Part shown: piece after piece, positions 1 through 5,614 of the stretch
How positions within the stretch are numbered: the stretch's first letter is position 1
How the letters are laid out: each line of letters begins with the position of its first letter
From: an uncultured Ruminococcus sp.
GTDB taxonomy: Bacteria; Bacillota; Clostridia; Oscillospirales; Ruminococcaceae
DNA: 5,614 bases
Assembly: GCA_905199285.1 (NCBI GenBank)
Contig: CAJKFZ010000179.1
Location: forward strand, 1-5,614
Direction of reading: 5' to 3'
The notes under the pieces: generated by a model
Seen by the model: the letters and a program-made list of their open reading frames with translations, nothing else
The model's database searches: none
Told to the model about the DNA's origin: nothing
Position numbers and translations under genes: made by a program

Positions 1-1
1 A

Positions 2-529
2 AATAAAATAAAAAGAGTTATTATAACAAAAGAAGAAATTGAAACTGAAATAAAAAAAGCCGCCATAGCAATTGATTCAATTTACGACGGAAAACCGATT
101 CTTCTTGTCAGCATTCTTAAAGGAGCTTTTATCTTCATGGCAGATTTATGCCGTGAGGTGACTGTACCGTGTGAAATTGCATTTATGTGCGCTAAAAGTT
201 ATTATAACGGAACCGTCTCTTCCGGAAAAGTCAAAATAACAATGGATATCGACAAAGATATCAGCCGTTATCATGTTGTCATCGTTGAAGATATCATTGA
301 TACAGGAAGAACCCTAAACGACGTGGTAAACCTTCTGAAACAGCGTAATCCTCTCTCATTGAACGTAATAACGCTGCTTGATAAGCCTTCAAGAAGAATC
401 GTTGATTTTCAGCCGGATTTAGCTTTGTTTACAATTCCCGACTGTTTTGTGATCGGATATGGACTCGATTGCGGGGAATACTACCGAAATCTTCCATATA
501 TAGCCATTTATGGTGAAGAGGATGAATAA
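2..529 (+). CDS. hpt: Hypoxanthine phosphoribosyltransferase, 5' end cut by window edge
   Basis: Purine salvage enzyme of the cytoplasm: it transfers phosphoribose from PRPP to hypoxanthine (and usually guanine) to give IMP/GMP. The frame is open from base 2, giving 175 visible residues. The family is about 175-185 residues, so only a few N-terminal codons are missing. Visible hallmarks, numbered from the first in-frame codon: the LKGAFIFMADL segment (about 38-48); the flexible-loop Ser-Tyr in KSYYNGT (65-71); the PRPP-binding signature EDIIDTGRTL (96-105) with its paired acidic residues; the base-binding LLDKPSRR segment (125-132); and the C-terminal GYGLDCGEYYRNLPYI block. The ATG at 137 is the internal Met of the FMADL segment and not the start, because homologous sequence continues upstream of it. 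No start codon is visible: base 1 is an A in third codon position, so the codon before the window is not ATG. The 3' end overlaps the next gene. Confidence 0.95.
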   Translation, partial: NKIKRVIITKEEIETEIKKAAIAIDSIYDGKPILLVSILKGAFIFMADLCREVTVPCEIAFMCAKSYYNGTVSSGKVKITMDIDKDISRYHVVIVEDIIDTGRTLNDVVNLLKQRNPLSLNVITLLDKPSRRIVDFQPDLALFTIPDCFVIGYGLDCGEYYRNLPYIAIYGEEDE

Positions 530-1880
530 GGAATTGATGCACTATATGCTCTGCGGACATGGACGCTGTTTTTCACTTATGGAAGAAAACAAAAAGGAGT
601 TCAAGGAAATTCTGAAATACGGCTGTCTTAACAATTTGGCATTCGACTTGCAGTGTGAGGGTTCAAGAGGACTATTTTTGTACAATCTTGCTATCTTATA
701 TGATGACTATGAATATTTTCTTGAACCTGCAATAGAAAAATTTCTTTCTCCGCATATAAATGAATATGATGAAATTTTCAACCAGTTGTGTGACTTTATC
801 GAACTTTTTGCAAGCGATTATGAAGATGAAACTGCCGAACCCGTCCTTGAAATCAAGTACAGCGAGCTGTATGATCTCATAATGACTTTGAAATGGAGTG
901 CGAAGGCAAACAGGATTCTGAAAAACTATGAATATATTGCTATTGTCATAATACAGGACCGCGATTTTGAACGTGCTGTTAGAATAATGCAGGATATGGG
1001 AGCATTTTTCATCCGCCGCAGACGTGCTGATAATAATTCGCTCAGATGGAATTTTGAATGGTTCTGGCATTGTCTTAAAGAAAAATACGGTGAAGATTTT
1101 GTTTTGGAAAGCCTTAAAATCAGAAACAAAAATTCAAAACAGCTCCGTAAATTCGCTGAAATCATGTCACATAACGAAAAGATAAGCGGATATATTGCTA
1201 AACCTCTCTCGGCGGACAAATTTATTGCTCTTGCAAGAAATGGAGGTATAGTCCGCAGAAACGTGAGATCCATGAGCCGTTCAGATGATGAAGATAAAAT
1301 CAGGCTTGCAAAGATTGCCGTTTCTGAAAGCGATTTGACAATTAAAGCGAATCTGTTGAGTGCGTTCACAATATCAAGAAATAAATTTCCTCTTGAACCT
1401 GAATTGCTTATTGATTATGCAAGGTCAAAAAATGCAAAACTACGGGAAACTGCTCTCGATGCACTGACATTTTTAAATGCTGACTGTATTCACGAATTTT
1501 CGCTCGAATTATTGAATTCGCAATACTCTCCCGAAGCTTTTGAACTGCTCATCAATAATTACAGAAACAGCGATAAAAAGCTTCTGATTGAACTTCTTGG
1601 TAAAATTGAAATAGACAGAAACAGTGAAACGCATTGGCATAATATAGTTCTCAGTATAGTCCGCAGAGGTACTATCGAAAAAATGCCGGACGAAGCCATA
1701 ATGTTCGTGTATGAACGCTCTATGTGTTCCTGCTGCCGTGAATCAGCGGTCAGCGAGCTTATAAGGCGGAATCTTCTCACAAAAGAACTGTGCGAAGAAT
1801 GTCTCTGGGACTGCAACAGCGATATCCGTGAAATTGCACGGAATCACGCTGTTCAGGAATATCCGGATATACTGGAATAA
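522..1880 (+). CDS. Uncharacterised HEAT-like repeat protein
   Basis: I do not recognise a named function. From the ATG at 522 the protein is 452 residues, soluble and almost all helical, with no signal peptide or membrane segment. The N-terminal part (about 1-130) has the conserved-looking motifs CGHGRCF and LQCEGSRG. An arginine run lies at 165-168. From about 265 the sequence resembles degenerate HEAT/ARM repeats: paired helices such as LLIDYARSKNAKLRETALDAL (about 295-315), the stretch 334-365, and SDIREIARNHA near the end. Such repeats normally form protein-binding scaffolds. Six cysteines cluster at 402, 404, 405, 424, 427 and 431. The start is uncertain. ATG 510 has no ribosome binding site. 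ATG 522 overlaps the hpt stop by 8 bases with GGTGA 5 bases upstream. ATG 537 has AGGA 4 bases upstream and no overlap. Overlap or near-contact with hpt implies co-transcription and probably translational coupling, but says little about function. Confidence 0.85.
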   Translation: MNKELMHYMLCGHGRCFSLMEENKKEFKEILKYGCLNNLAFDLQCEGSRGLFLYNLAILYDDYEYFLEPAIEKFLSPHINEYDEIFNQLCDFIELFASDYEDETAEPVLEIKYSELYDLIMTLKWSAKANRILKNYEYIAIVIIQDRDFERAVRIMQDMGAFFIRRRRADNNSLRWNFEWFWHCLKEKYGEDFVLESLKIRNKNSKQLRKFAEIMSHNEKISGYIAKPLSADKFIALARNGGIVRRNVRSMSRSDDEDKIRLAKIAVSESDLTIKANLLSAFTISRNKFPLEPELLIDYARSKNAKLRETALDALTFLNADCIHEFSLELLNSQYSPEAFELLINNYRNSDKKLLIELLGKIEIDRNSETHWHNIVLSIVRRGTIEKMPDEAIMFVYERSMCSCCRESAVSELIRRNLLTKELCEECLWDCNSDIREIARNHAVQEYPDILE

Positions 1881-1886
1881 AAAATA

Positions 1887-1907
1887 GCATAAATTTATAT
1901 TTTATGC
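1887..1907. repeat. Small AT-rich inverted repeat between genes
   Basis: GCATAAA and TTTATGC form a perfect 7-base inverted repeat around a 7-base spacer, in the 45-base gap between the HEAT-like gene and the nucleotidyltransferase gene. It ends 7 bases before the GGAGAGG ribosome binding site. There is no T-tract after it and only two G/C pairs, so a terminator is unlikely. It could be a weak mRNA hairpin, an operator half-site pair, or chance in AT-rich sequence. Confidence 0.3.
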
Positions 1908-1925
1908 GGAATTTGGAGAGGAAAA

Positions 1926-2585
1926 ATGATTGACATTACAACATGGATAGAAAGATTTTCAAGGGCTTTAGAGGATACATTTCCTGACCGAGTATGTTTC
2001 ATAGGATTGCAAGGAAGTTATGGCCGAGATGAAGCAACGGATACCAGTGACATAGACATTGTCGTTATTCTTGATAAACTTTCTGTTAAAGATATTCAAT
2101 GTTATAGTTCTTTGCTTGATACACTTCCAAACAGAGAATTAACTTGTGGTTTTTTGTCAGACAGGGATGATTTAATGAATTGGGAGGTATCAGACCTTTT
2201 TCAATTTTATCATGATACAAAGCCTATTAAAGGAAACCTTGATAATCTTTTGCCACAAATTGATGAAAATGCTGTAAAAAGAGCAATAAAAAGCAGCGTA
2301 TGCAATATTTATCACGCTTGTGTACATAACTTGATATATGAGAAAGATGAAAATATTCTAAAAGAATTGTATAAATCAGCATCATTTGTTGTGCAGGCAA
2401 TCTGGTATATACAATCTGGAGAATATATCAAACACCAACATGACTTACTTTACAGAGTGAATGATGAAGAAAGGAAAATAGTTTCTTCCTTTCTGGACAT
2501 TAAAAAAGGGGAAAAGATTGATTTTGAATTGTTATCAAATATACTTTTTCAATGGTCAAAATATTGGATAAATAGATTAGTATAA
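1926..2585 (+). CDS. Nucleotidyltransferase-domain protein (DNA polymerase beta superfamily)
   Basis: This 219-residue cytoplasmic protein is probably an enzyme that moves a nucleoside monophosphate from an NTP to a small molecule, protein or RNA; the substrate cannot be read from sequence. The N-terminal fold is clear: the GSYGR signature at 30-34, followed by SDIDIVVILD at 41-50, where Asp42 and Asp44 are the expected metal-binding pair. The segment about 74-105 (GFLSDRDDLMNW, then LFQFYHDTKPIKG) follows the layout of Firmicute nucleotidyltransferases distantly related to aminoglycoside-modifying enzymes. The C-terminal half (about 112-219) is helical, compatible with a substrate-binding helical bundle. 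The start is well set by GGAGAGG at 1915-1921, 4 bases before the ATG. Codon choice leans to ATA, AGA, TTA/TTG and CAA, and the gene is more AT-rich than its neighbours, hinting at separate origin. A drug-resistance role is possible but unproven; a nucleotidyltransferase antitoxin role is less likely without a visible partner toxin. Confidence 0.85.
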   Translation: MIDITTWIERFSRALEDTFPDRVCFIGLQGSYGRDEATDTSDIDIVVILDKLSVKDIQCYSSLLDTLPNRELTCGFLSDRDDLMNWEVSDLFQFYHDTKPIKGNLDNLLPQIDENAVKRAIKSSVCNIYHACVHNLIYEKDENILKELYKSASFVVQAIWYIQSGEYIKHQHDLLYRVNDEERKIVSSFLDIKKGEKIDFELLSNILFQWSKYWINRLV

Positions 2586-2635
2586 TATGAGGAAATACTG
2601 ATTTACACTATATGCTTCACAACTCAAAAACAAAT

Positions 2636-2672
2636 AAAAATCCGTACAGAAAAACTCTCTGTGCGGATTTTT
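2636..2672. terminator. Bidirectional intrinsic terminator between convergent genes
   Basis: Left arm TCCGTACAGA (2641-2650) pairs with TCTGTGCGGA (2658-2667) to give a 10-bp stem with one G-T wobble (2645 with 2663) around a 7-base loop. Five A's precede the stem (2636-2640) and five T's follow it (2668-2672), so either strand's transcript gives a hairpin followed by a U-run. It lies 50 bases after the nucleotidyltransferase stop on the plus strand and 13 bases after the small-protein stop on the minus strand, as expected for a shared terminator of converging operons. Confidence 0.93.
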
Positions 2673-2685
2673 GAATCTAACGCTA

Positions 2686-2850
2686 TTAATCGTAATTCTC
2701 CGGATATTTAGGCTTTCGCCTATACTTTTTTCCATTGGTATCAGCGATTTTGGTTGCCGGATTAAGACCGTTCCAAGTACCTCTTTTTTCAGAATTTATC
2801 TTACGCTGTTCCTTTTTGCTCAACTTTTCATACGAGACAAATTTTTTCAT
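2686..2850 (-). CDS. Small basic protein translationally coupled to RtcB (54 aa)
   Basis: A 54-codon gene that length cut-offs would miss. It reads MKKFVSYEKLSKKEQRK at the start, has a central GTWNGLNPATK (24-34), then a Lys/Arg-rich stretch KKYRRKPK (41-48), and ends PENYD. There are 16 Lys/Arg against 6 Asp/Glu, so the protein is strongly basic. It has no membrane segment or signal peptide. The start is well supported: the ATG shares one base with the rtcB stop (TAATG), and AGGTG at 2858-2862 lies 7 bases upstream. The stop is followed 13 bases later by the shared terminator, so it is the last gene of the operon. I have an unverified impression that short basic proteins with a GTW-x-x-x-NP core recur in clostridial genomes, but I know of no assigned function. 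Basic charge and coupling to an RNA ligase make RNA or ribosome binding a reasonable guess, nothing more. Confidence 0.8.
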   Translation of the reverse strand: MKKFVSYEKLSKKEQRKINSEKRGTWNGLNPATKIADTNGKKYRRKPKYPENYD

Positions 2851-4055
2851 TATTCAACACCTGCCTTGAAATTGTAAATCGGCTTGATAATATCGTTTAT
2901 CTCAACGGTATCTCCGATATTATCGACAATATCTTCGATTGATTTGTAAGCCATAGGACATTCGTCAAGCGTCTGCTGATTGACTGAAGTAGTATAAATT
3001 CCTTTCATCTGCTTCTTGAATTCAGAAACTGTAAAAGATTCTTTTGCCTGCGAACGTGACATCAATCTTCCTGCGCCATGAGGAGCAGAACAGTTCCAGT
3101 CGGGATTGCCCTTGCCTGTGCAGATAAGACTTCCGTCACGCATATTCACCGGAATCAGCAGTTTTTCGCCTGATTTAGCAGAAACTGCTCCCTTACGCAG
3201 AATCATTTTATCGGTATCTATATAGTTATGGATAGTCGAAAAACGTTCTGTAACGTGAAATCCCATACCTTTGATAATTTCGTCCATCATTGCCTGTCTG
3301 TTCAAGAAAGCAAATTGCTGGACTATTTTCATATCGTGGATATACTGCTCGAAAAGCTCGCCTTCACAGTAGGCAAGATGCTTCGGAACATTGGTATGCT
3401 TTGTTGAAGTAAGCTTTTTTATTTCGCTCTGAATCTGCTTTTCTTTGCCCTCGGCTTTAAGCCTTTCGATCAGTTCGTTCACTTCCTTTTCAGAGGAATT
3501 ATTAAGGCGGCGGTATGCCTCGTTCTGATAGTATTTTGCCGTTTCCACTCCAAGATGACGTGAACCGGAATGAATTACGATATAGATACTTCCGTCGCTG
3601 CCTTTGTCAGCTTCGATAAAATGATTTCCTCCGCCGAGAGTACCAATACTCATTTCTGCTCTGAGCGGATCGATGTGCTTATAGCAGTAAAGCTTGGTGA
3701 GATTGATTTTCTCGATGTAACGGTGAGCTTTCCGGCGAATCTCAAATCCTGACGGAATTTTCTCGTAAATAAGCTTATCTAGTTTCTGAACCTCGATATG
3801 CTTTTCTTTCAGCCTGATTGTTTCCATTCCGCAGCCGATATCTACTCCCACCAGATTTGGAATGATCTTATCGGAAACAGTCATTGTTGTACCGATAGTA
3901 CATCCGGCTCCGGCATGAACGTCCGGCATAATGCGAATGGATGAATTTTCACTGATAGGCTGATTGCAAAGTTCGATGATCTGAGCGATTGCTCCCTCAT
4001 CAATAATTTCCGTAAAAACCTTTGCAGAATTATATTTTCCATTTAAAATAATCAT
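2850..4055 (-). CDS. rtcB: RtcB-family RNA-splicing ligase
   Basis: A Mn2+- and GTP-dependent RNA ligase family that joins RNA ends carrying 2',3'-cyclic phosphate or 3'-phosphate to 5'-OH ends, through a guanylylated histidine. The 401-residue protein retains the active-site set: MPDVHAGAGCTIG (43-55); VDIGCG with Asp72 and Cys75 as metal ligands; GTLGGGNHFIE with Asn144 and His145; HSGSRHLG with His162; HNY with His276; LRKGA at 286-290; and SAPHGAGR, where His326 is the expected guanylylated residue. It ends in the IKPIYNFKAG tail common in the shorter bacterial RtcB proteins. Residues about 188-222 form a Lys/Glu-rich charged helix. The start is supported by AAAGGA (4061-4066) 5 bases upstream. 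It lies 27 bases after the MATE stop and overlaps the next small gene by one base. No archease, rtcA or prfH is visible in this window. The biological substrate (tRNA, rRNA or mRNA repair) is not known for this type. Confidence 0.95.
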   Translation of the reverse strand: MIILNGKYNSAKVFTEIIDEGAIAQIIELCNQPISENSSIRIMPDVHAGAGCTIGTTMTVSDKIIPNLVGVDIGCGMETIRLKEKHIEVQKLDKLIYEKIPSGFEIRRKAHRYIEKINLTKLYCYKHIDPLRAEMSIGTLGGGNHFIEADKGSDGSIYIVIHSGSRHLGVETAKYYQNEAYRRLNNSSEKEVNELIERLKAEGKEKQIQSEIKKLTSTKHTNVPKHLAYCEGELFEQYIHDMKIVQQFAFLNRQAMMDEIIKGMGFHVTERFSTIHNYIDTDKMILRKGAVSAKSGEKLLIPVNMRDGSLICTGKGNPDWNCSAPHGAGRLMSRSQAKESFTVSEFKKQMKGIYTTSVNQQTLDECPMAYKSIEDIVDNIGDTVEINDIIKPIYNFKAGVE

Positions 4056-4082
4056 AAAAATCCTTTCAATATATAATGTTTC

Positions 4083-5474
4083 TCAATCAATAATATTATT
4101 TATCCATATATTGCTGCGAACCATAAAAAATCCGATTATCACCTTAACTATTTCAGAAAAAGTTACAACTGCAAACAGCAGATTGATCTCCATTGATGTA
4201 AAATGTGCGAGGATATAAGCGAGCGGTATCATGAGGATCCAAGTGAATCCGAAATCAAACAGAAAAGTTATTCCTGTTTTTCCTCCGCTTCTGAGGGTGA
4301 AATAGCAGGCGTTCGTATAAGCCATAAGAGGCATGGCTGCTGCCTGAATAATTATCATATTTGACGCAAGCGATTGAACAGCAGTTTCGGTGTTGTATAT
4401 TCTTGGAAAGACTGCTGCTAGCGGAAGCATACAAAGTGCAGTTACAACTGTTGCAGCAACGCTGAAAAACAACAATTTATTGTCGGTATCACGAGCGTCC
4501 TTCAATTTATTTGCACCAAGCTTTGCTCCTACGATAATACCTATGCAAGCTCCGAGCTGAATATATACAGCGCCGAAAAGATTTGTCATCGTACTGGAGA
4601 TATTTCTTGCGGCAACAACATCAAGTCCTCTGATCGAATAGCACTGAGCTATAACCGACATTCCGGCAGCCCATAAGAATTCATTCACAAGAAGAGGAGT
4701 TCCCTTTTTGATCATATTCTTTATAAGTTCTGAAGGAATATGTAAACTTTTATACACTCCGGTTATAAATTTATTTTTGTTCGGATGCGTATGAGTCCAC
4801 ACGGCTACAACAAGAGCTTCGATGCATTTTGATATAACCGTTGCAACAGCCGCTCCGGCAACTCCCATTTCAGGTAGACCGAGTTTACCGAAAATAAGAC
4901 CGTAGTCGAGCAGAAGATTTATTCCGACTGCCGATAATGCGCCTATCATAGGTATTCTTGTTTCGCCGCATTCACGAATAACGCTTGAATAAGCCTGACC
5001 TATTCCGAAGGGAATCAGACTGAACAGCATTATCCTCATATACTGTTTTCCATATTTAAGAGTTTCTGCGATTTTTTCAGGAGTATCGTCCTTGCTGAGA
5101 AAAAGCGAGATAAGCTGAGTATCAAACAATGAAAAAAGCATAGCGGCGATGGCAATTATAACGGCACAGACCATCAATCTGAATCGGAATGTATATTTTT
5201 GTCCTTCAGAATCGCCCTTTCCGAAAAACTGCGCTCCGAATATGCTTGGACCGGCAACTGCTCCAAAAATAGTGATATTGAACACAAACATGAACTGATT
5301 TACGATAGAAACTCCGCTCATTTGTTCAGTGCCGATCTGTCCTACCATAATGTTGTCAATAAGGCTGACGAAATTTGTAATAAGATTCTGCAATATCATC
5401 GGAATGACCATAAAAAGAACATTTTTATAAAATAATCGGTCTCCTATAAATTTGTTTTTAAACTCTTTAAACAT
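4083..5474 (-). CDS. MATE-family efflux transporter
   Basis: An inner-membrane antiporter of the multidrug and toxic compound extrusion family, which exports organic cations, drugs or metabolites in exchange for Na+ or H+. At 463 residues it has the usual family length and a pattern compatible with 12 membrane helices in two halves, joined by a hydrophilic linker at about 228-255. Family landmarks in the first half: FVSLIDNIMVGQIG (35-48), the GAQFFGKGD loop (80-88), SSVIRECGETRIP (163-175), and the NLLLDYGLIFG to PEMGVAGAAVAT block (186-212). In the second half: GAKLGANKLKDARD (316-329), which mirrors the first-half loop, and TLRSGGKTG (393-401). There are no obvious gaps or frameshifts. The start is set by AAAGGAGC (5480-5487), whose AGGAG core lies 6 bases before the ATG. 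It is the first of three closely spaced genes with rtcB and the small basic protein. A terminator-like hairpin just upstream may limit read-through into it. The exported substrate cannot be predicted. Confidence 0.94.
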   Translation of the reverse strand: MFKEFKNKFIGDRLFYKNVLFMVIPMILQNLITNFVSLIDNIMVGQIGTEQMSGVSIVNQFMFVFNITIFGAVAGPSIFGAQFFGKGDSEGQKYTFRFRLMVCAVIIAIAAMLFSLFDTQLISLFLSKDDTPEKIAETLKYGKQYMRIMLFSLIPFGIGQAYSSVIRECGETRIPMIGALSAVGINLLLDYGLIFGKLGLPEMGVAGAAVATVISKCIEALVVAVWTHTHPNKNKFITGVYKSLHIPSELIKNMIKKGTPLLVNEFLWAAGMSVIAQCYSIRGLDVVAARNISSTMTNLFGAVYIQLGACIGIIVGAKLGANKLKDARDTDNKLLFFSVAATVVTALCMLPLAAVFPRIYNTETAVQSLASNMIIIQAAAMPLMAYTNACYFTLRSGGKTGITFLFDFGFTWILMIPLAYILAHFTSMEINLLFAVVTFSEIVKVIIGFFMVRSNIWINNIID

Positions 5475-5504
5475 TTTTAGCTCCTTTCATTATTAAGACA
5501 AAAC

Positions 5505-5532
5505 AAAAAACGCCTCTGTAAAAACAGAAGCG
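5505..5532 (-). terminator. Minus-strand intrinsic terminator or attenuator upstream of the MATE gene
   Basis: On the minus strand, CGCTTCTGT (5532-5524) pairs with ACAGAGGCG (5519-5511) as a 9-bp stem with one G-U pair and a four-base T loop, followed directly by TTTTTT and then GTTT. The plus-strand reading has a C-A mismatch and no T-tract, so it works only leftwards. Only 30 bases separate it from the MATE start. It either ends a gene lying to the right of the window or acts as a leader terminator for the MATE-rtcB operon. Confidence 0.8.
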
Positions 5533-5541
5533 CATAAAGCC

Positions 5542-5570
5542 ATAATATACAGTTATTTCAGGTATATCAG
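5542..5570 (-). promoter_or_regulatory. Possible promoter for the MATE-rtcB-small gene operon
   Basis: On the minus strand, CTGATA (5565-5570, 4 of 6 to the TTGACA consensus) and TATTAT (5542-5547, 5 of 6 to TATAAT) are separated by 17 bases (5548-5564). Transcription from it would begin around the base of the hairpin at 5505-5532, placing that hairpin at the very 5' end of the message. AT-rich sequence gives such matches easily. I found no better candidate between here and the MATE start, where only 30 bases remain after the hairpin. Confidence 0.35.
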
Positions 5571-5580
5571 TCTATTTCAG
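5544..5580 (-). repeat. Four contiguous degenerate CTG-A/T repeats (9-10 bases)
   Basis: Read on the minus strand, four units abut with no gap: CTGAAATAGA (5580-5571), CTGATATAC (5570-5562), CTGAAATAA (5561-5553) and CTGTATATT (5552-5544). All begin with CTG followed by A/T-rich bases, with a period near one helical turn. Units 1 and 3 share CTGAAATA exactly. The array spans the candidate -35 and -10 elements, so a regulator-binding array is possible; chance is also possible at this length. Confidence 0.5.
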
Positions 5581-5614
5581 GCGAAATTTTTGCTCTGTTT
5601 GTTTTTATATTAAT

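Noticed and set aside
137..529. ATG at 137 as the start of a 130-residue phosphoribosyltransferase
   Set aside because: In-frame sequence upstream to base 2 encodes recognisable family sequence (KRVIITKEEI, then LLVSILKGAFIF), so the gene starts before the window.
696..1369. Minus-strand open frames of 124 and 147 codons inside the HEAT-like gene
   Set aside because: They lie wholly antisense to a longer well-supported gene, overlap each other, lack ribosome binding sites, and give low-complexity protein unlike any family I know.
1559..1816. Minus-strand 85-codon open frame near the end of the HEAT-like gene
   Set aside because: Antisense shadow with Ser/Arg/Leu-rich composition and no start signals.
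1887..1907. Palindrome as a terminator after the HEAT-like gene
   Set aside because: The stem has only two G/C pairs and no T-run follows it; the sequence after it is GGAATTTGGAGAGG, the ribosome binding region of the next gene.
1926..2585. Type II toxin-antitoxin (nucleotidyltransferase-HEPN) pair
   Set aside because: No separate HEPN-type gene adjoins it, and the protein is longer than the usual MNT antitoxin, with its own helical C-terminal half.
2671..2877. Plus-strand 68-codon open frame
   Set aside because: It begins inside the terminator T-tract and runs antisense to the small basic gene, which has the better start signal and coupling to rtcB.
3570..3752. Plus-strand 60-codon open frame inside rtcB
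   Set aside because: Antisense to conserved RtcB active-site coding sequence, with no ribosome binding site.
5199..5435. Plus-strand 78-codon open frame inside the MATE gene
   Set aside because: Antisense to conserved N-terminal MATE sequence; a shadow of that gene.

Overview
The window looks like chromosomal DNA from a low-GC Firmicute, most likely a gut-type clostridium near Ruminococcus/Oscillospiraceae. This is inferred from AT-rich coding sequence, strong AGGAG-type ribosome binding sites, short overlapping gene junctions, intrinsic terminators with T-tracts, and the style of the proteins. Nothing in the sequence fixes the genus.

Left half, plus strand (1-2585): the window opens inside a hypoxanthine phosphoribosyltransferase gene (hpt) lacking only a short N-terminus. 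Its stop codon overlaps the start region of a roughly 450-residue helical protein with HEAT-like repeats and a cysteine-rich C-terminal end; its function is not recognised. After a 45-base gap with a small AT-rich palindrome comes a 219-residue nucleotidyltransferase-fold protein with its own strong ribosome binding site. This gene is visibly more AT-rich than its neighbours and may be an acquired cargo gene. A symmetric hairpin with A- and T-tracts at 2636-2672 closes this set and also serves the opposing genes.

Right half, minus strand (5614 down to 2686): three genes are read leftwards as one probable operon. They are a MATE-family multidrug/sodium-type antiporter, an RtcB-family RNA ligase 27 bases downstream, and a 54-codon strongly basic small protein. 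The small gene starts inside the rtcB stop codon (TAATG overlap) and is short enough to be missed by ordinary gene calling. Upstream of the MATE gene is a minus-strand intrinsic terminator only 30 bases before its start codon. Beyond that lies a contiguous four-unit CTG-A/T repeat that overlaps the best promoter-like match.

The two halves converge on the shared terminator. There is no rRNA, tRNA, CRISPR array, IS element or phage gene in the window. The least ordinary items are the small basic protein coupled to RtcB, the terminator and repeat arrangement ahead of the MATE operon, and the compositionally distinct nucleotidyltransferase. None of these amounts to a clearly new system from sequence alone.
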